Counted from the stretch's first letter, positions 1 to 12,500 are shown. The stretch is 53,089 nt of DNA from Chlorokybus atmophyticus (GCA_009103225.1 RHPI01002438.1:575668-628756), one strand, 5' to 3'. The notes: generated by a model from the sequence alone, not told the origin. Numbers and translations are program-made.

Positions 1-870
1 GGGGGGCGGGGCAACACGCAGCACATTTATGTGTCAAAGTTGGGGAAGCGGCGGCTGGGCAAAGATATACAATTGCATATCAACGTGTTACTTACGGTAC
101 TCGTTGCATGCTGTAGCTATGCGTGCCACAAACGATTGTTACAGCAACACAGTAACACAGCAACACAACACACAACACACACAAAGCATCGCGGTCATTG
201 TGCTCAGTCCATCGCTGCCTCACACCCGGCACCGGCAGGTCATGCAGTACTTGCAGTCGTTCTTCTACTCGCGCCCCGTATTAAAACAACATCCCGTCAA
301 TCTGCATTGCAAAGCTAGCTGCTCACGCTGGTTAGTCACTGGCAATCTTGAAACAGCTGCATTTGGCGGTCATGTCTCTCCTGCAGCTGCTGCCATGCCG
401 TGTCCAGCCTCATCGTGGTCAAAGCAGCCTCCACTTGAGGTCAGCTGCTACCTGGCTGTTGTTTTCCTATGCTTTGTTGTAGCAGCTGCCAGGTGAAGTT
501 GTGTTCACTCAAGGTGCTTGGTACTTGATATGCAGAAGTCCCACGGGAGCAAGCTTGCGCAGAATGCTGTGCGCCTCTTAACTGCACACGAAAACGGCGT
601 TGGTTGAGAAGAGTTGCAGCTGCTCTCAGCGCTTGATGATGTAGCCACGAGCAGTGACAATAATGGCATGCGCAAGCAGGGTTGCCTACAGTGTTGTATA
701 TTCGCAAGTGAATTGACTGCACAACAGCACCTTTTGGCCCAGAAGGTGCAGTTGTCAACGGTTGTATGCTATGTTTGTTGACGACCACATGTCGCAGCAT
801 GTTACCGCAGCTATGTCACAACACTGGCAGCACAAGCAGAGTTGGTCACCATGAAGGCATTACCCAACCG
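1..870 (-). pseudogene. Degraded copy of the coiled-coil exon and its upstream flank (repeat copy A)
   Basis: Read on the minus strand, about 390-410 begins MRLDTAWQQLQERHDRQ, nearly the N-terminus of the large gene starting at 10500, but it reaches a stop after about 25 codons. The rest (about 70-250) is not the remaining exon: it is a CA/AAC-rich stretch shared with 13200-13330. The part from about 500 to 870 matches the upstream flank of the 10500 gene. It is therefore a 5' fragment plus promoter flank, not a working gene. The left end is cut by the start of the window. Confidence 0.6.
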
Positions 871-889
871 CTAAAAGTCAAGGACCGAA

Positions 890-1360
890 CTCGCACTAAC
901 TAATGGCTTGCAGGACGGTACACGACCAGAACCGCTGTTCCTCAAAACGACGTCCATGCGTACTAAGATGCTCGCCTTCAACAGCCACCGTGATGACCAG
1001 CACAATGCCACTCGGGGGTGCTTGACCACTGCGTTCGGCGAGCAATTGACTTGGTCTGGGTTCGCAGCATCTCGTCGACGGTCGGCGCACGCGTCCTCAC
1101 ATGAGGTTTCTCAGCCTCTCAGCAGCCGGGCAGCAGCGGTGGCGCAGGCGACACTCTTGCTGCTCATCACTGCAGAGAGAGAGCAGGCGACTTAGTTGAC
1201 AGGTTGGGTAGTTGGCGAGGTAGGTTGGAGGCGGGGGGCTTGCCGCAGTCTCGGCGAGCAATTCAGAGGGCGGCCGGTGCACACGCAAGCAGGCTATCTC
1301 CTCCCCATAAACGATGTACATGTGTGGTGCTCGTCTATTGTCAGGTCGCACTGGGCTGCT
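890..1360. repeat. Dispersed repeat, copy A continued
   Basis: Positions 905-1030 resemble 50560-50690. Positions 1196-1360 resemble 11925-12060, sharing a GTAGTTGGCGAGGTAGG core and the following CACACGCAAGCAGG. The order of blocks is the same as in the 10.5-12.4 kb copy, so this is one repeat family with internal deletions. I see no convincing coding exon. Confidence 0.55.
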
Positions 1361-1457
1361 CTGGTAGCTATCCAGTCGGACTTCAGCGCAACGGTCGGCA
1401 GGAAGCATGGTTCGCGATTCTGGGAACAGACCCAAGGTGGAACCGCCGGGGGGGGGN

Positions 1458-1739
1458 GACATCTTCAAAATTCTCAGCTCGGCATCCGGCCGGCAGTCCA
1501 CCTAGTGCGAAGCACAGCTGTAAGAAGACTGAGACCAGTGACAAACATACTGTGCGGTCAATATGCAGCAGAATGGCAGCGCACATGGGTGAACAACTGA
1601 CCTTCGTTTTCAACTTAGCAATGACATCACCCACGGTGCGTTGTTTTGTGACCCAAATGTTCAGCACTTGCCCCTAATGATTTGGATGCTGATCAGTCAA
1701 CAGAGTGCTGGTGAAGAATGACTTGCAGTAACACGGATA
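1458..1739. repeat. 282-bp block identical to 6562-6843, bounded by an N and G-tracts
   Basis: By eye, 1458-1739 is identical base for base to 6562-6843, which holds two exons of the HUBL gene (minus strand, GQVLNIWVTKQRT and VDCRPDAELRILKM). The left edge is exactly the single N at 1457, preceded by a run of G. The right edge is exactly the start of another G run at 1740. Perfect identity with both edges in G-tracts points to an assembly or gap-filling artefact rather than real duplicated exons. Confidence 0.85.
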
Positions 1740-3727
1740 GGGGGGGGGGAAGGGGGATGCATGCGTGGTGCATGTTGCTGCGATACTGGATTCAGGTTCA
1801 TACGCGCATGCGCACCTGCCTCATACAGCACAATCCAGAGTAGCAACATGCAACGCATGCATGTGAGCGGGTGCGTGCGAGCATGGCCGCAATGTGTGTG
1901 CATGTTCAGGTACGTTGTTGGGGTCGCGGGCAAGGTCACATCTTGACTACGGTAGTTAAGAAGGCGTCCTTTGAGTACCTGAGCATTTGTTACTTGTTTC
2001 CGATAAAATGAAAAGTAAAAACGAATATGTTTGCATACCCAGGACGTTGTGTCCATGATCAACTGTTATACATAGTTAGCATGGCAGCGTGGATGTATCC
2101 TTTTGTGGATGTATCCTTTCAACCCATCACAGGGCAGGTGTTGAGTGGGAAGGAGGTCCATAGGTGATTGATCTCCTGAGCGCTGCCATGACACATGCAA
2201 CAACGATGCTGTAATACAGCGATCATGCAGAACTTGCAGCTACAGACTGTGTCCTGCATGGCAAATGCAGCTTACGACAGATTCTGAGACGCACACGCAC
2301 GCACGCACGCACACACACAGTGCTACCAGAAATATTCAGCCAGCGCAGCCCACAGCACATACCCAGCAGCAGTGTCGTTGGCAGGCAACCCTCCCTAACT
2401 TTTTGCAGCAGTCCGGCAGGCAGCTGGCAACCTTGGCCTGTCGCACCCGCTGCATCCGCAGAGCTGCCTACACCAAGCTGGAGGCCCTCATTGCCAAGGG
2501 GGGCTGGGGACCCCCCTGTCAAATTTGTTGAACAACTTGACAATGAGCGAAGAGGCAGAAGAGCGATACGGGTGATACGGGACACATAGCTCGCCAGCCA
2601 TCTTCGCTGCTACTGCGCATGCAGGAGAGAAGAGGGCGACCGCGGTGTTGGTTATAGTCAAGGGGAAGTTTGAGGCGAGGTGGGTCTCGTTCTGGTGGCG
2701 TGTGCCAATTTGCGTTGCTTTGCCATGTCTGTGTTGTGCAGCGGTGCTGTCTCACCTGCTCGTTGTGCATAAGAGAGATGTCTGCGGCAGTGCGCAAGTG
2801 CTGTACTGCATGCTGCCAGATCTGTTTGGCCTCCAAAGAATGCTATCCAAAAGTAGTGAAGTGGTGTTTATTGAGCGTACAGATGCTGTGCGTATAGATG
2901 CTGTCGGAAATGACAAAGTAGTGTCCAGTGTGCGAAGAAGCTGTCTAGTCTGCTGTGCGTAAGTAATGTCTGATATGAGGAAGGGACGGCGGCGCCACAC
3001 TTTCAAGTTAGGGCTTTGTCTGCTGCAATGCCTGAGTCACACCAAGCTGATAGGCGTCCGCTTGGCCTTGACCTCCCTAGCTTGTGCTTAAAATGAAGGA
3101 AGGTGTTGGCATGCTTGCAGCTGCCTAGTGGGCAGGGGCGGTTGCCATACCATGCTGGAGGACTTGGCATTGGTTGGCATCTGTTGCTGCATTGGGAGTA
3201 GGTGTAAGCGGATATGAATGCATTTCCTGGCCCCTTCTATTTCAAGTCAACGACTTGTACTCGTCGTCACCAACGCATAATTGGGATGAGCTGTTGTGTG
3301 AGGGCACTCCCTAGCTATACTAGGCGTACATGCTTGCGAGATGCGTACTACTCATTATCACAATCCGGAGTGCGAATGCTCTATTCTACTCAAATACGTA
3401 GCCGTTACATTTATCAGATTAGCAGTTGTCTTGCACTGGGCACTGGGCAAATCTTCTTACAACTGCGCGCAATGCGTAGGATGCTTGCAACAGCACACGC
3501 ACCTTACTTGCAGCGTGCTTATGCACACAAGTGTCACATCCAGCACATGGCAACAGTTAGCCAACCGCCGCAACATATAATCAAGTGCACGTGCGGTGCT
3601 CAGGTCGCGTATGAAATGGAACACTACTAACCCACATTATGCACAGCTGCACCATGACTGCAACACCAATGCCCGCATGGCAGCGCAAAGTACCTCTGCT
3701 AGCAGATACCAACAATAGTCAACAACG
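1740..3727. other. No gene seen; repeat-rich spacer
   Basis: This stretch holds a G-tract, CATGCATG/CGTGCG-rich sequence (1755-1920), an ACGCACGC microsatellite near 2290-2320, and a block near 2980-3025 (CTTTCAAGTTAGGGCTTTGTC) that recurs near 12005-12035 and 52005-52035. Short open frames on both strands show no family resemblance and no consistent splice structure. Confidence 0.5.
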
Positions 3728-4234
3728 TTACCATAGCTTGGTTTCTTTCTTCTTGATCTCTTGCTTCCACTTGGGCAACCGGTAGAAGTCTGGCTTGGGC
3801 ATGCCCAGTATCGATAGGAAGTCCTCGTCAGAAAGGAATGACTGCGAACATGTAGTTTCAGTGCCAAAGAACTTACACACTAACATGCCGAACCAATGCC
3901 AAACAGGCGCTGCTAGCTATGTGATAGCCCAAGAACATAACGCTTCCGTGTGATTCACTTTATTCATTTATGGCATGCAACCAACGATGCGATGCAGTGT
4001 GCGCAATGCAGTCTTCACACTTACCTCACGTTTGTGTGGGATCACTCTTGGCGGCATGGTGGGACTGCCAGCAACCAAGTGCTCATATGCAATGGTGCCT
4101 CCACCCATGGAACTCTCAGCTCTGGTTGCTTGCGGTGCCGTGGCTGGCGGCACCCCATTGATGCTTTTGGTTGTGCTGGCTTTTGGTTCAGCTTCAATAT
4201 TCAGCTTTGGAATCGCCTCTGAAGCCCGTTGTGA
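3728..4234 (-). other. Villin headpiece domain encoded by the last two exons
   Basis: Exon 4234-4025 ends with TIAYEHLVAG and PHKRE, the N-terminal half of a headpiece. Exon 3841-3728 encodes SFLSDEDF, GMPKPDFYRLPKWKQ and KKKETKLW followed by TAA. This matches the family pattern LSDEDF..VFGM...F..LP.WKQ..LKK...LF in spacing and in the hydrophobic core, the WKQ and the terminal aromatic. Headpieces of villin, dematin and supervillin bind F-actin. The stop falls exactly where headpieces normally end. Splice signals are GAG|GTAAGT and CGCAG|TCA. The acceptor for the first exon could be 4251 instead of 4234; only 4234 keeps frame with the preceding donor. Confidence 0.85.
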
Positions 4235-7200
4235 CTTTTGTTCGGCCAGTGCTGGCATGGCCTACTCGCAACAGCAACATTGTAGACACCAGAATGGTAA
4301 CGTGCACCCAAAAGTACCATATGCACAAGCGAATGAAAGCGCGTGCACTCGCACATGCAAACGGCCAGTGCAGGGCATGGCCTACTCGCAACAGCAACAT
4401 TGTAGACACCGGAATGGTAACGTGCACCCAAAAGTACCATATGCACAAGCGAATGAAAGCGCGTGCACTCGCACATGCAAACGCTTGTGACGGTAATCTG
4501 TGTGTATGCAGCATTGAGCACAAGTCACCTGTTGTGATTGCTGAGGTTGCTCGTAGCCAGTAGTGGCTGACGATTGAAGCGCTGGTGCAGCAGTTGGGAA
4601 AGCTATAGTTGATGCCGAGGGTGGTGACCAACTTGTGGCAAACGCAACCTCCCCTGACCCCAGCAGGAGAACTTCTTGAACCTCCCCACCGTCAAGCTTT
4701 GCAGGTGAGGAAGCTGAAGCGCTTACTGAGTGCGAAGCAGGCTCACTCGCTGCTGAGGATGGCGGTGGGCTCTGAAACATACCTGCGAAACTGCACGCTA
4801 ACGCATCCAACGCTTCGGTGGATGCTGATTTCATCAAGCGAGGAGTGGTTGTAAAACTGGATTCTGGGCCAACTACTGAGGCTGATGTAGCTGTGCTGGA
4901 CCCAAGTGCTGGCCACGCAGGAACAGGGCTGGTGCTCGACCCAAAGGGCAGCGTGCTCTGCGAAAAACTTGGCCCAGTTGTTGGACTTGGTGCTGGTGCG
5001 CTGCAGAATGGCATCGACAATGGCCTGGGAGCAGCAGTAGTCGAACCAATATCGGAGCTCGGTTTGACAGTTGGGCAGCTTGACGGGGCAGATGCTTGCA
5101 AAGGTGTTGTGGATTTGAAGGCTGCGGCTAAGCTGGCGAATGCATTAGTGCTGCTTGCGAACGCTCCAAATCCTTTGTGCGGCGAACTGATTGGGAGTGG
5201 TGAAGAAGTAGAAGGTGTGATTGCATCAGATGCCATAGTAGTTAGATTGGTGGTTAGTGTAGTCGGCGGCGTAGTAGTAGTGCTGGGTAGACTAGGATTA
5301 GCAGCAGTGATGTTCGAGTTCTGAGTCGTAGCAATAAGGCCAGTAGTGGACATAGTGGCTGGACTGATAGCAGGTGCAGTACTGCTCGTGCTTGAGGTTG
5401 GACCCAATCCTGGTGCGCTGACAAGTGGCATCGACACTGGCATGGAAGCAGCAACAGTAGTCGAGCTGTAAGCCGTGCTCTGCAAATAGACAAAGCCATG
5501 GCGGAGAGATGGGTGTGAAGAATGTGCTGGCGCAGATGTTTTGAGCACTCTGATTTGCTCGCAGCAAGCTGCCATCTTGCCTCGTTGTTGGCAAGGCATA
5601 GCAAAAACCAAATGGACAGATGCGTGAAACCCACGCCCTACACGACCTGCTTGGGTATGCACCTGGTAGGCATGTGGTCCTTTGGGCCCCACATCCGCGT
5701 GCTCCAGTCCAAGGTCGAAGTCGAATGAAAAACCGTACTTGTCTTGCCAGTGCTGAATGTTAGCACATCATATGTTATCAGCAGGGCAGTAGAATGCTGT
5801 AACATGATGAACTTCATGTTGAACATGACAGTACTCACCTGGAGTTTTGCTGCTACAACATCGGAATCCATTGCATACTTAGGTTTGCTCATTTTCATGA
5901 ATGCCAACTTGTACTGCGCACCACTAGTCAGGTGTGCACGTTGGCATGCCTGTGAAGAACACCAACTAGCAACGGCAAACAACTTGAAGAAACCGGCTGT
6001 CACCAAGCTCTGGTGATACAGTACCTTTGCAAACTCTTCAACGGGGACGCCAAGCTTGGCCTGTATCCGTCTTCTGACTTCCGCGGCCGTCTCATTCTCA
6101 CGAACACACAACAAGAATGGATCCCCAAAATGATGCATCTGCACAAGATACAACAACACCCATGAGGATTGCGAGAGTAAGGTATGCCATTGAAGAGCGT
6201 CACACTTGACGCACCCAACCAGAAGGCTGCTTGGTGAAGTGTGACACACGAATCAGCCTGTCATTGGGGCCCATGTTTTTCTCATCTTCCGGGATCTGGC
6301 ATGCATTCCAACCACATTTGTCACACATTGGTTCACAACAATGCATCGGGCTGCGCTTATGGCCCACGAAGGGTATCGTTCCCTTACCTCTTCTGCGCGC
6401 CAAGTTGGGTTTTGGTATTTTAGTACTCCGAGGCTGAGAAAATCGTTAACCTCTGCATGGTGTGGCAACACCTGTTACAAGGTGGGTTAGTTTGTCACAG
6501 GAACCACCTCATGGCTTGAACTTGCAACAACTCAGGACAGACCTCGAAGATCTGGTTGAAGGACATCTTCAAAATTCTCAGCTCGGCATCCGGCCGGCAG
6601 TCCACCTAGTGCGAAGCACAGCTGTAAGAAGACTGAGACCAGTGACAAACATACTGTGCGGTCAATATGCAGCAGAATGGCAGCGCACATGGGTGAACAA
6701 CTGACCTTCGTTTTCAACTTAGCAATGACATCACCCACGGTGCGTTGTTTTGTGACCCAAATGTTCAGCACTTGCCCCTAATGATTTGGATGCTGATCAG
6801 TCAACAGAGTGCTGGTGAAGAATGACTTGCAGTAACACGGATATAGAGTAAGGCCTAGTACCTCCTGATTCTTGCCACTGTGGTAAACAATCTTGAGGGT
6901 CTTCCATCCAAGTTCTGACAGTGGAACGTCTAGCACTTCATAGTACAGAACGTCTGACACCTGTGTTGCAGAAACATGGAGGTGAGGTCCATCATGACTT
7001 GGCAATCAGTTGCCAAATCCCGCTGGACCTGGTATGCAGCGCTATCCCTAACGCTCAGAAGGCACACCTGGTTGTTTCGGACCAGCAAGTCCATCAGCCT
7101 GTCCACCCCGCGGTACTTGATGGGATCGGGATTGGGTGCGTGCGAGTAGCAATTGTAGGCAGTGAGCCTAACTTTTGAGGGGTCCGACAACTTCAGCTTC

Positions 7201-10200
7201 TGAGCAAGCTTCTCAACGACATCATCATAAGTATCTTGCTTCGACCTGTACACGCACATAGCGGGATCAGTGGGCAGTTGAATAGCAGCTTGTTGGCAAT
7301 AGTATCTGATAGTAACGCGCCAACAGGAGTCGGAACTTACAGCTTAAGAGTGAAGTCATGCTTGTGTGGCTGATCCAGCCTCCTGAAGTTGACGACCTGC
7401 AATGCATTGAGACTCGAAGAAGGATTCCGCATAGAAGTCAGGTTGCTCCCAGCATTCCTAACGCGGTTGTGAAGCGGTGCCCATTTGAGTTGTCCTTGTG
7501 TATTGGAAGCTTGCAAAGGTGCTGTGGCTTCAAGGGCAGCGGCTGAAACTGCGAATGCATCAGTGCTGCTTGTGAACGCTCCAAATCTTCCTTGCGGCAA
7601 ACTGGTTGAACTACTTGTGATTGCATCAGATGCCATGACATTTGGATTGGTGGCTAGTTTGGTCGGCAGCGTAGTGGTAGTGATGGTTAGCCTAGGACTA
7701 GTAGCAGTAGCAACGATGGTCGAGGGCTGAGTCGTAGCACTAGAGCCAGCAGCAGTGGACATGGTGGTCGGACTGTTGGTAGGTGCAGTAGTACTGATAG
7801 TAGTACTGATAGGCGGGTTTGAGATAGGACCCGATCCTGGTGTGCTGAATACTGGCGTTGACACCGGCATGGAAGCAGTAGTCAAGCCAAAACTCAAGCT
7901 CTGCACATGGACAAATCAACGAGGGATAGGCGCGACGAACTGTGCTGGCCCACATGTTTTAGACACTCCAACCTGCTCAATCTGCTTGCAGCTAAGCTGC
8001 CATCGTACATCGTTGTAGCCAAAGCATGAACTTTACTAGTGAACGCAAGTATATAAACCCACGTCCTATGACCTGCTGGTGTACGCACCTGATAGGCATG
8101 TGGGCTTTTGGGCCCCACATCCGCGTGCTCGAGTCCAAGGTATGTATCTAAAGGACTGTACTGGTTGTGCTGCAGGACAAGCTCTACGTCAGCACCATAG
8201 AGTATTGGCAGAGTAGTGGAACGCTGTATTACGATGAACGTGACGGTCCTCACCTGGAACTCTGCTGCCACAATGTCGGAATCATCTGCATACTCCACTT
8301 TGCCACATGAAACGATTGCCAACTTGTACTGCGCACCACTAGTCAGTTGTGCATGTTATGTTCGACTCCTCAGAGCAGACACAAACTGCCAACAGCAAAC
8401 AACATGACATCGGCTGTGAACAAGCTCTGGTGCAGTACCTTTGCGAAGTCCTCAGCGGGGACACCAAGCTTGGCCTGTATCCGTTTTCTGATTTCTGCAG
8501 CCGTCTCATTCTCATGGAGACACAAGCAGAACGGATCTCCAAAATTTCGTATCTGCAAAGGACACAACACGTGAGGACTGCGCATTGAAAGCCATTTGAC
8601 GAGCGTCTGCGCACCATGCTGGTATGCGCCGGATCCTTGGTGAAGTGGTTCACAGGAATCAGCCTGTCATTGGGGCCCATGTTTTTCTCTTCTTTCGAAA
8701 TCTGGCCCGCATATAATCCAGTCATCACACACTGGTTAACAGCAATGCATCGATCCGCTCCTATGGCCCACCAAGCCTACCTATTGTTCACATACCTCTT
8801 CTGCGCGCAAAGTCCAGTAGTGGCTGATGATGTTGTAGTCAATTTCATCATGGTGTTGGAACACCTGTTGGGTGGGTTGACTTGGTAAGGAAAACACTAC
8901 ATGGCTTGGTAACTGAGACTTGCAGCAACTCATGTCAGACCCTGCAGATTCGGTTGTGGACGATTTGCAAAATTCTCAGCTCTGCATCCGGCCGGAAGTC
9001 CACCTGGTCCAGAGCGCAGCATCAAGCAACTGAGACGAGTAACAAACAGATCATACGAAAAACACGCAAAGTGGTCAGCACACGGATGAGCACCTGACCT
9101 TCGTTTTCAACTTGGCAATGACATCACCCACAGTGCTTTCTTTTGGTACCCAAATGTTCAGCACTCGCCCCTAATAATTAGTATGCTGATCAGTCCACAG
9201 ACTGCTGGTGAAGAATGACTTGCAGTACCACTAATACAGAGTAAGACAGTACCTCCTGATTTGTGCCATTGTGGCAAACAATCCTGAGACTGCTCCAACC
9301 AAGTTCTGGCAGTGGAGTTTCCAACACTTCATAGTACAGAACGTCTGACATCTGCATTGCAATAACATTGAGGTGAGGTTCATTGTGAGAGACGGCATTC
9401 AGATGGCAACACAAGATGGACCTGGTTTGCGCTATGCCAAGCGCATGGGGAAGGCGCACCTGGTTGTCTTGAATCAGCAAGTCCATCAGCCTGTCCACTG
9501 CGCGGTACTTGATGGGATTGGGATTAGGTGCGTGTAAATAGCAGTTATAGGTAGTAAGCCTGATTGTTGAGGGGTTTGGCAAGTTCAGCCTCTGAGCAAG
9601 CTTCTCAACGATATCAACGTAAGTGTCTTGGATTGACCTGTGCATGTGCATTGCGGGATCAGTGTGCAATATAACAGCAGATGCATAGTGGTGGTAACGT
9701 GCAAACAGGGGTCAAAACTCTTACAGCACAAGCGCGAACTGATGCTTTTCTGGCTTCTTAAGCCTCCTAAACTTGACAACCTGCAGATGCGCCTGGTTTA
9801 TGTGCACGACATGCAGCTTGTCAGTCGACTGAGCACCAAGTTCTCTTTGCAGCTTTCTCAATAAATAGTTCAGCTCCTGCAGCTTCGCTAGTTGCTCCTG
9901 TCTCTGCTGATCTGCTTCCTGCAACTGTGCGCTCACTCGGGCCGCCTCCTCCCGTACAGGCTGTGTAAGACCCTGTAGAAGCTTTGCTAACAAGCCGTCA
10001 TGGCTATCCATCAGCACCTCAAGCTGTTCTGTGACGTGCTTGTGGTGTTCGCACCGCTCTGTTGTTGATTCCTCAGCATTCTGCAGCAGCTGCTCCTGTC
10101 TCTCCTGCAGACCTGTCATATGTGCCATCGTCCGCACATTGTGTTTCTGCTGCTCCATGGCAAAGTTCTGCAGCACCTGCTCCAGCCGGCTGAGTCCAGT

Positions 10201-10500
10201 GCATAGCTCGTCCTGTTTCACTTGCAATGCATGCACTTGGGCATCTCGCAGAGCATCGCAGCCATGCTGTTCGGGCAACAGCTGCCTCACGCCCTGCACC
10301 AGCAGCAGCTCATGCATTGCTTGCAGTCGCGCTTCTAATCGCGCGATATGTTCCCGCTGTGTCCCCAGTAGCATATTGCGCGTCTGCGTTGTAAATTGAG
10401 CTAGTTGCTCACGTTGCTCAGTCCACAGGCGATCTTGCAGCAGCTGCATGTGGTGGTCCTGCCTCTCCCGCAGCAGCTGCAACGCCGTGTCCAGCCTCAT
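3728..10500 (-). CDS. Coiled-coil / double HUBL (UBP12-USP7 C-terminal type) / villin headpiece protein, 21 exons
   Basis: My model joins 21 exons with every phase matching, giving about 1,375 aa: 10500-9725, 9637-9460, 9351-9253, 9170-9099, 9003-8941, 8701-8615, 8552-8439, 8328-8254, 8160-8089, 7900-7341, 7245-7068, 6960-6862, 6777-6706, 6605-6543, 6295-6215, 6138-6025, 5913-5839, 5737-5663, 5479-4529, 4234-4025, 3841-3728. Residues 1-225 are Gln/Leu/Glu-rich coiled coil. Residues about 235-512 and 677-951 each match the C-terminal ubiquitin-like (HUBL) region of plant UBP12/13 and USP7: VRFRTL-like start, DTYDDVVEKL, PIKYRGVDRL, DVLYYEVL, EKNMGPNDRL, FGDPF, LGLEHADVGPK. Both copies lack about 20 residues before EEKN. 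Linkers are Ser/Thr/Pro-rich with GFGAF motifs. The end is a villin headpiece. No USP catalytic or MATH domain is visible. In USP7 this region binds regulators and activates the protease; a scaffold role joining ubiquitin pathway and actin is inference. The true 5' end could lie further upstream. Confidence 0.8.
4255..4482. repeat. 120-bp tandem duplication in an intron
   Basis: Two units of about 108-120 bp start at 4255 and 4375 and differ at about one base (ACACCAGAATGG versus ACACCGGAATGG) before diverging at the end. They lie in the intron between the tail exon (ending 4529) and the first headpiece exon (starting 4234), close to the acceptor. Confidence 0.85.
9725..10500 (-). other. Coiled-coil first exon of the double-HUBL gene
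   Basis: A single open exon of 776 bp starts at an ATG and ends at the donor CT|GTAAGA. It begins MRLDTALQLLRERQDHHMQ and continues with long runs of Gln, Glu, Leu, Arg and His with heptad spacing, broken by few prolines. The last about 20 residues (VVKFRRLKKPEKHQFAL) already belong to the HUBL region, matching plant UBP12 VRFRTLEKPKEDEFT. Its start is copied near 410 and 13527, so this exon or its promoter is part of a duplicated segment. Confidence 0.75.
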
Positions 10501-12410
10501 CGTGGCAGCCTCCGCTTCAGGCTTCTACCTGGCTGTCGTTTGCTATGCTTCGTTACAGCTGCTAGGTAAAGTAGTCTGAACTTCCGGGGTGAGTGGTGCT
10601 TGGTGTGCACAGAGCTCCCGCCGCAGCAAGAAGCTAGGCCTGGGTGCTGTGCCTCCTAACTGCACAGGACAATGCCAGTAGCTAAGGAGCGGCTGTTGTC
10701 AGCAGTAATATGAACATGAGGGAAGACCAGCACTAATGGCACGCACAATAAGGTAACTATAGAGTTGTATGTTCGTGACTTGACTGCATAACAGCACCTT
10801 CTGGCCCAGGAATTCAACACTGTCAACTATGAATGCTTTACATGTGGTAACACGGCTACATCACAGCACTGGCAGCGCAAGCAGAGTTGCTCAGCACATA
10901 TACCTCAGCACATTATGTACATATGTACATTATATCAGCTGCAACTGACCCCAAGATTCGTGCTCGCGCTGACTGGTGACTTGCACACAAAAGCTCATGA
11001 CGAGCACAGCTGCCCGTCCATGCACAACAGATAAGCTGACCTTCACAAGCCACCATTCAGCACAATGCCACCTGGGGTCGCCTGAGTACAGCGTTCAACG
11101 GGCAAAACACACAGCATTCAAGGCAGCTTGCTACGCCAGGAAGCCGCCTTTGCCCAATTCCGCGAGTTGCCTTTGCGGCAGTCCCAACACTACTGCCAGC
11201 TGCAGATTAGGTAGCAAAACTTCAGAAACCTCTAGTATATCCTGCGCAGCCTGACTCCGGCAAGCTTTGGCCTCCTCCGCCTCTTCTGCTTCAGCCGCCG
11301 CCCAACCGCCGCCTGCGAGCTGGAGTGGACGGCCTGCTGCACGTGGCAGCTGAGCGTGCGCATGAGGCCAAGCTGGCACATGCGTAGCTGCTTGACGCTA
11401 CACACACAAGGATCAAGACCAGACCTTAAGCAGCCGTGCCGTCCGCCGCAGCGACCCTGCAGCACTGCTTGCCAACAGCAGCAACCAGTGCAGTCAATCG
11501 CACGCAGCCACACGGTGCATGTGCATGGGCACATGACCGCATGCTGGCAGACGCCGACAGCGTCAACGACCAGTTGGTTTGCTGTCGTCGACGGTCGGTG
11601 CACGCGTGCTGTCATCTGACTTTTGTGACATGAGGTTTTTCAGCCTGACGATGAGGAGTGTGCGGGCGTAAGCGCCAGTGTGGTGAGGGAGGGCGGGGGA
11701 AGCCTGCGTCAGCAAGTTAGGTATTGCCTGCTATGAGCTGAACCTATCACCAAGGTGATAGGCATGTGACGGCTGCACCTCATCTCCCGAGCAGCCTGTG
11801 GAGGAAAGTGTTCTTTTGCGTGCAGCTGCCTGGAGGGCCGCGGGGACGGGATGGGTCTGCTTCTTGGGCTCACATCTTGCTGCTTAACACTGGAGAGTTG
11901 GAGACTCTGATTGGAATGGTTGACAGGTTAGGTAGTTGGCGAGGTAGGCTGGAGGCGGGGGGCATGCTGCAGTCTCGGCGAGTAGATCAGGAGGCAGCTG
12001 GTGCACACGCAAGCAGGTAGCTCCTCTCCATAACTGCTGTGTAGTGCTCGTCTATATTCAAGGCGCACTGGGCTGCGCTGGTAGCTGTCGGACTTGATTT
12101 GGGTTTATATACACACATGTGCCTGATGAGCGCAATCCAGTACAGCAAAAAGATGCACAACGCATCCATACATGTGCGTGTGCATACGAGCGTGTGTGTG
12201 CACTCGGTACGTGTGTTGCATGTGTGCTCCAGCAGTGAGTGCACTTGCGGACAATGGCTCTATTTACCCAAGAATGGACTGCTGAAACAAACATTTGCCG
12301 TAGCTGCTGCAACGCACTGCGACCACATTATGACCGCTTGCCGGTGTGGTGCAAATGTCCACAAATAGTGTCGAAAAATGATCTCAATTTCACCATATTG
12401 ACACACCTGG
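10501..12410. repeat. Dispersed repeat, copy B (flank upstream of the double-HUBL gene)
   Basis: Blocks at 10495-11110 resemble 500-1030 and 13530-13860. Blocks at 11270-11600 resemble 51480-51900 (shared CACATGACCGCATGCTGGCAG), and 11925-12060 resembles 1196-1360. On the minus strand 11379-11131 reads an Ala/Glu-rich helix (AAAEAEEAEEAKACRSQAAQ) that could be an upstream exon, but I found no consistent donor to exon 1. Near 12160-12240 the DNA is GTGT/CATG-rich. Confidence 0.5.
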
Positions 12411-12447
12411 TACTAGTTGACTATGCTAATGAGCTGTCAGGTCAGCA

Positions 12448-12500
12448 CAATATGCATGGTACATCATGTACCATGATGATGTGTACCATGACATGATGTC
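12448..12500. repeat. Small cluster of GTACCATG/CATGGTAC inverted motifs
   Basis: CATGGTACATCATGTACCATG followed by TGTACCATGACATG can fold into hairpins. The same palindromic core is found at 23.3, 24.9, 38.3, 42.7 and 47.1 kb. Confidence 0.5.

Noticed and set aside
1383-1667. A third HUBL gene copy at 1.4-1.7 kb
   Set aside because: It is the perfect 282-bp duplicate bounded by N and G-tracts; an assembly artefact is more likely than exons.
4818-5324. Plus-strand open frame of 168 codons
   Set aside because: Antisense of the Ser/Thr-rich tail exon, whose minus frame has matching splice phases.
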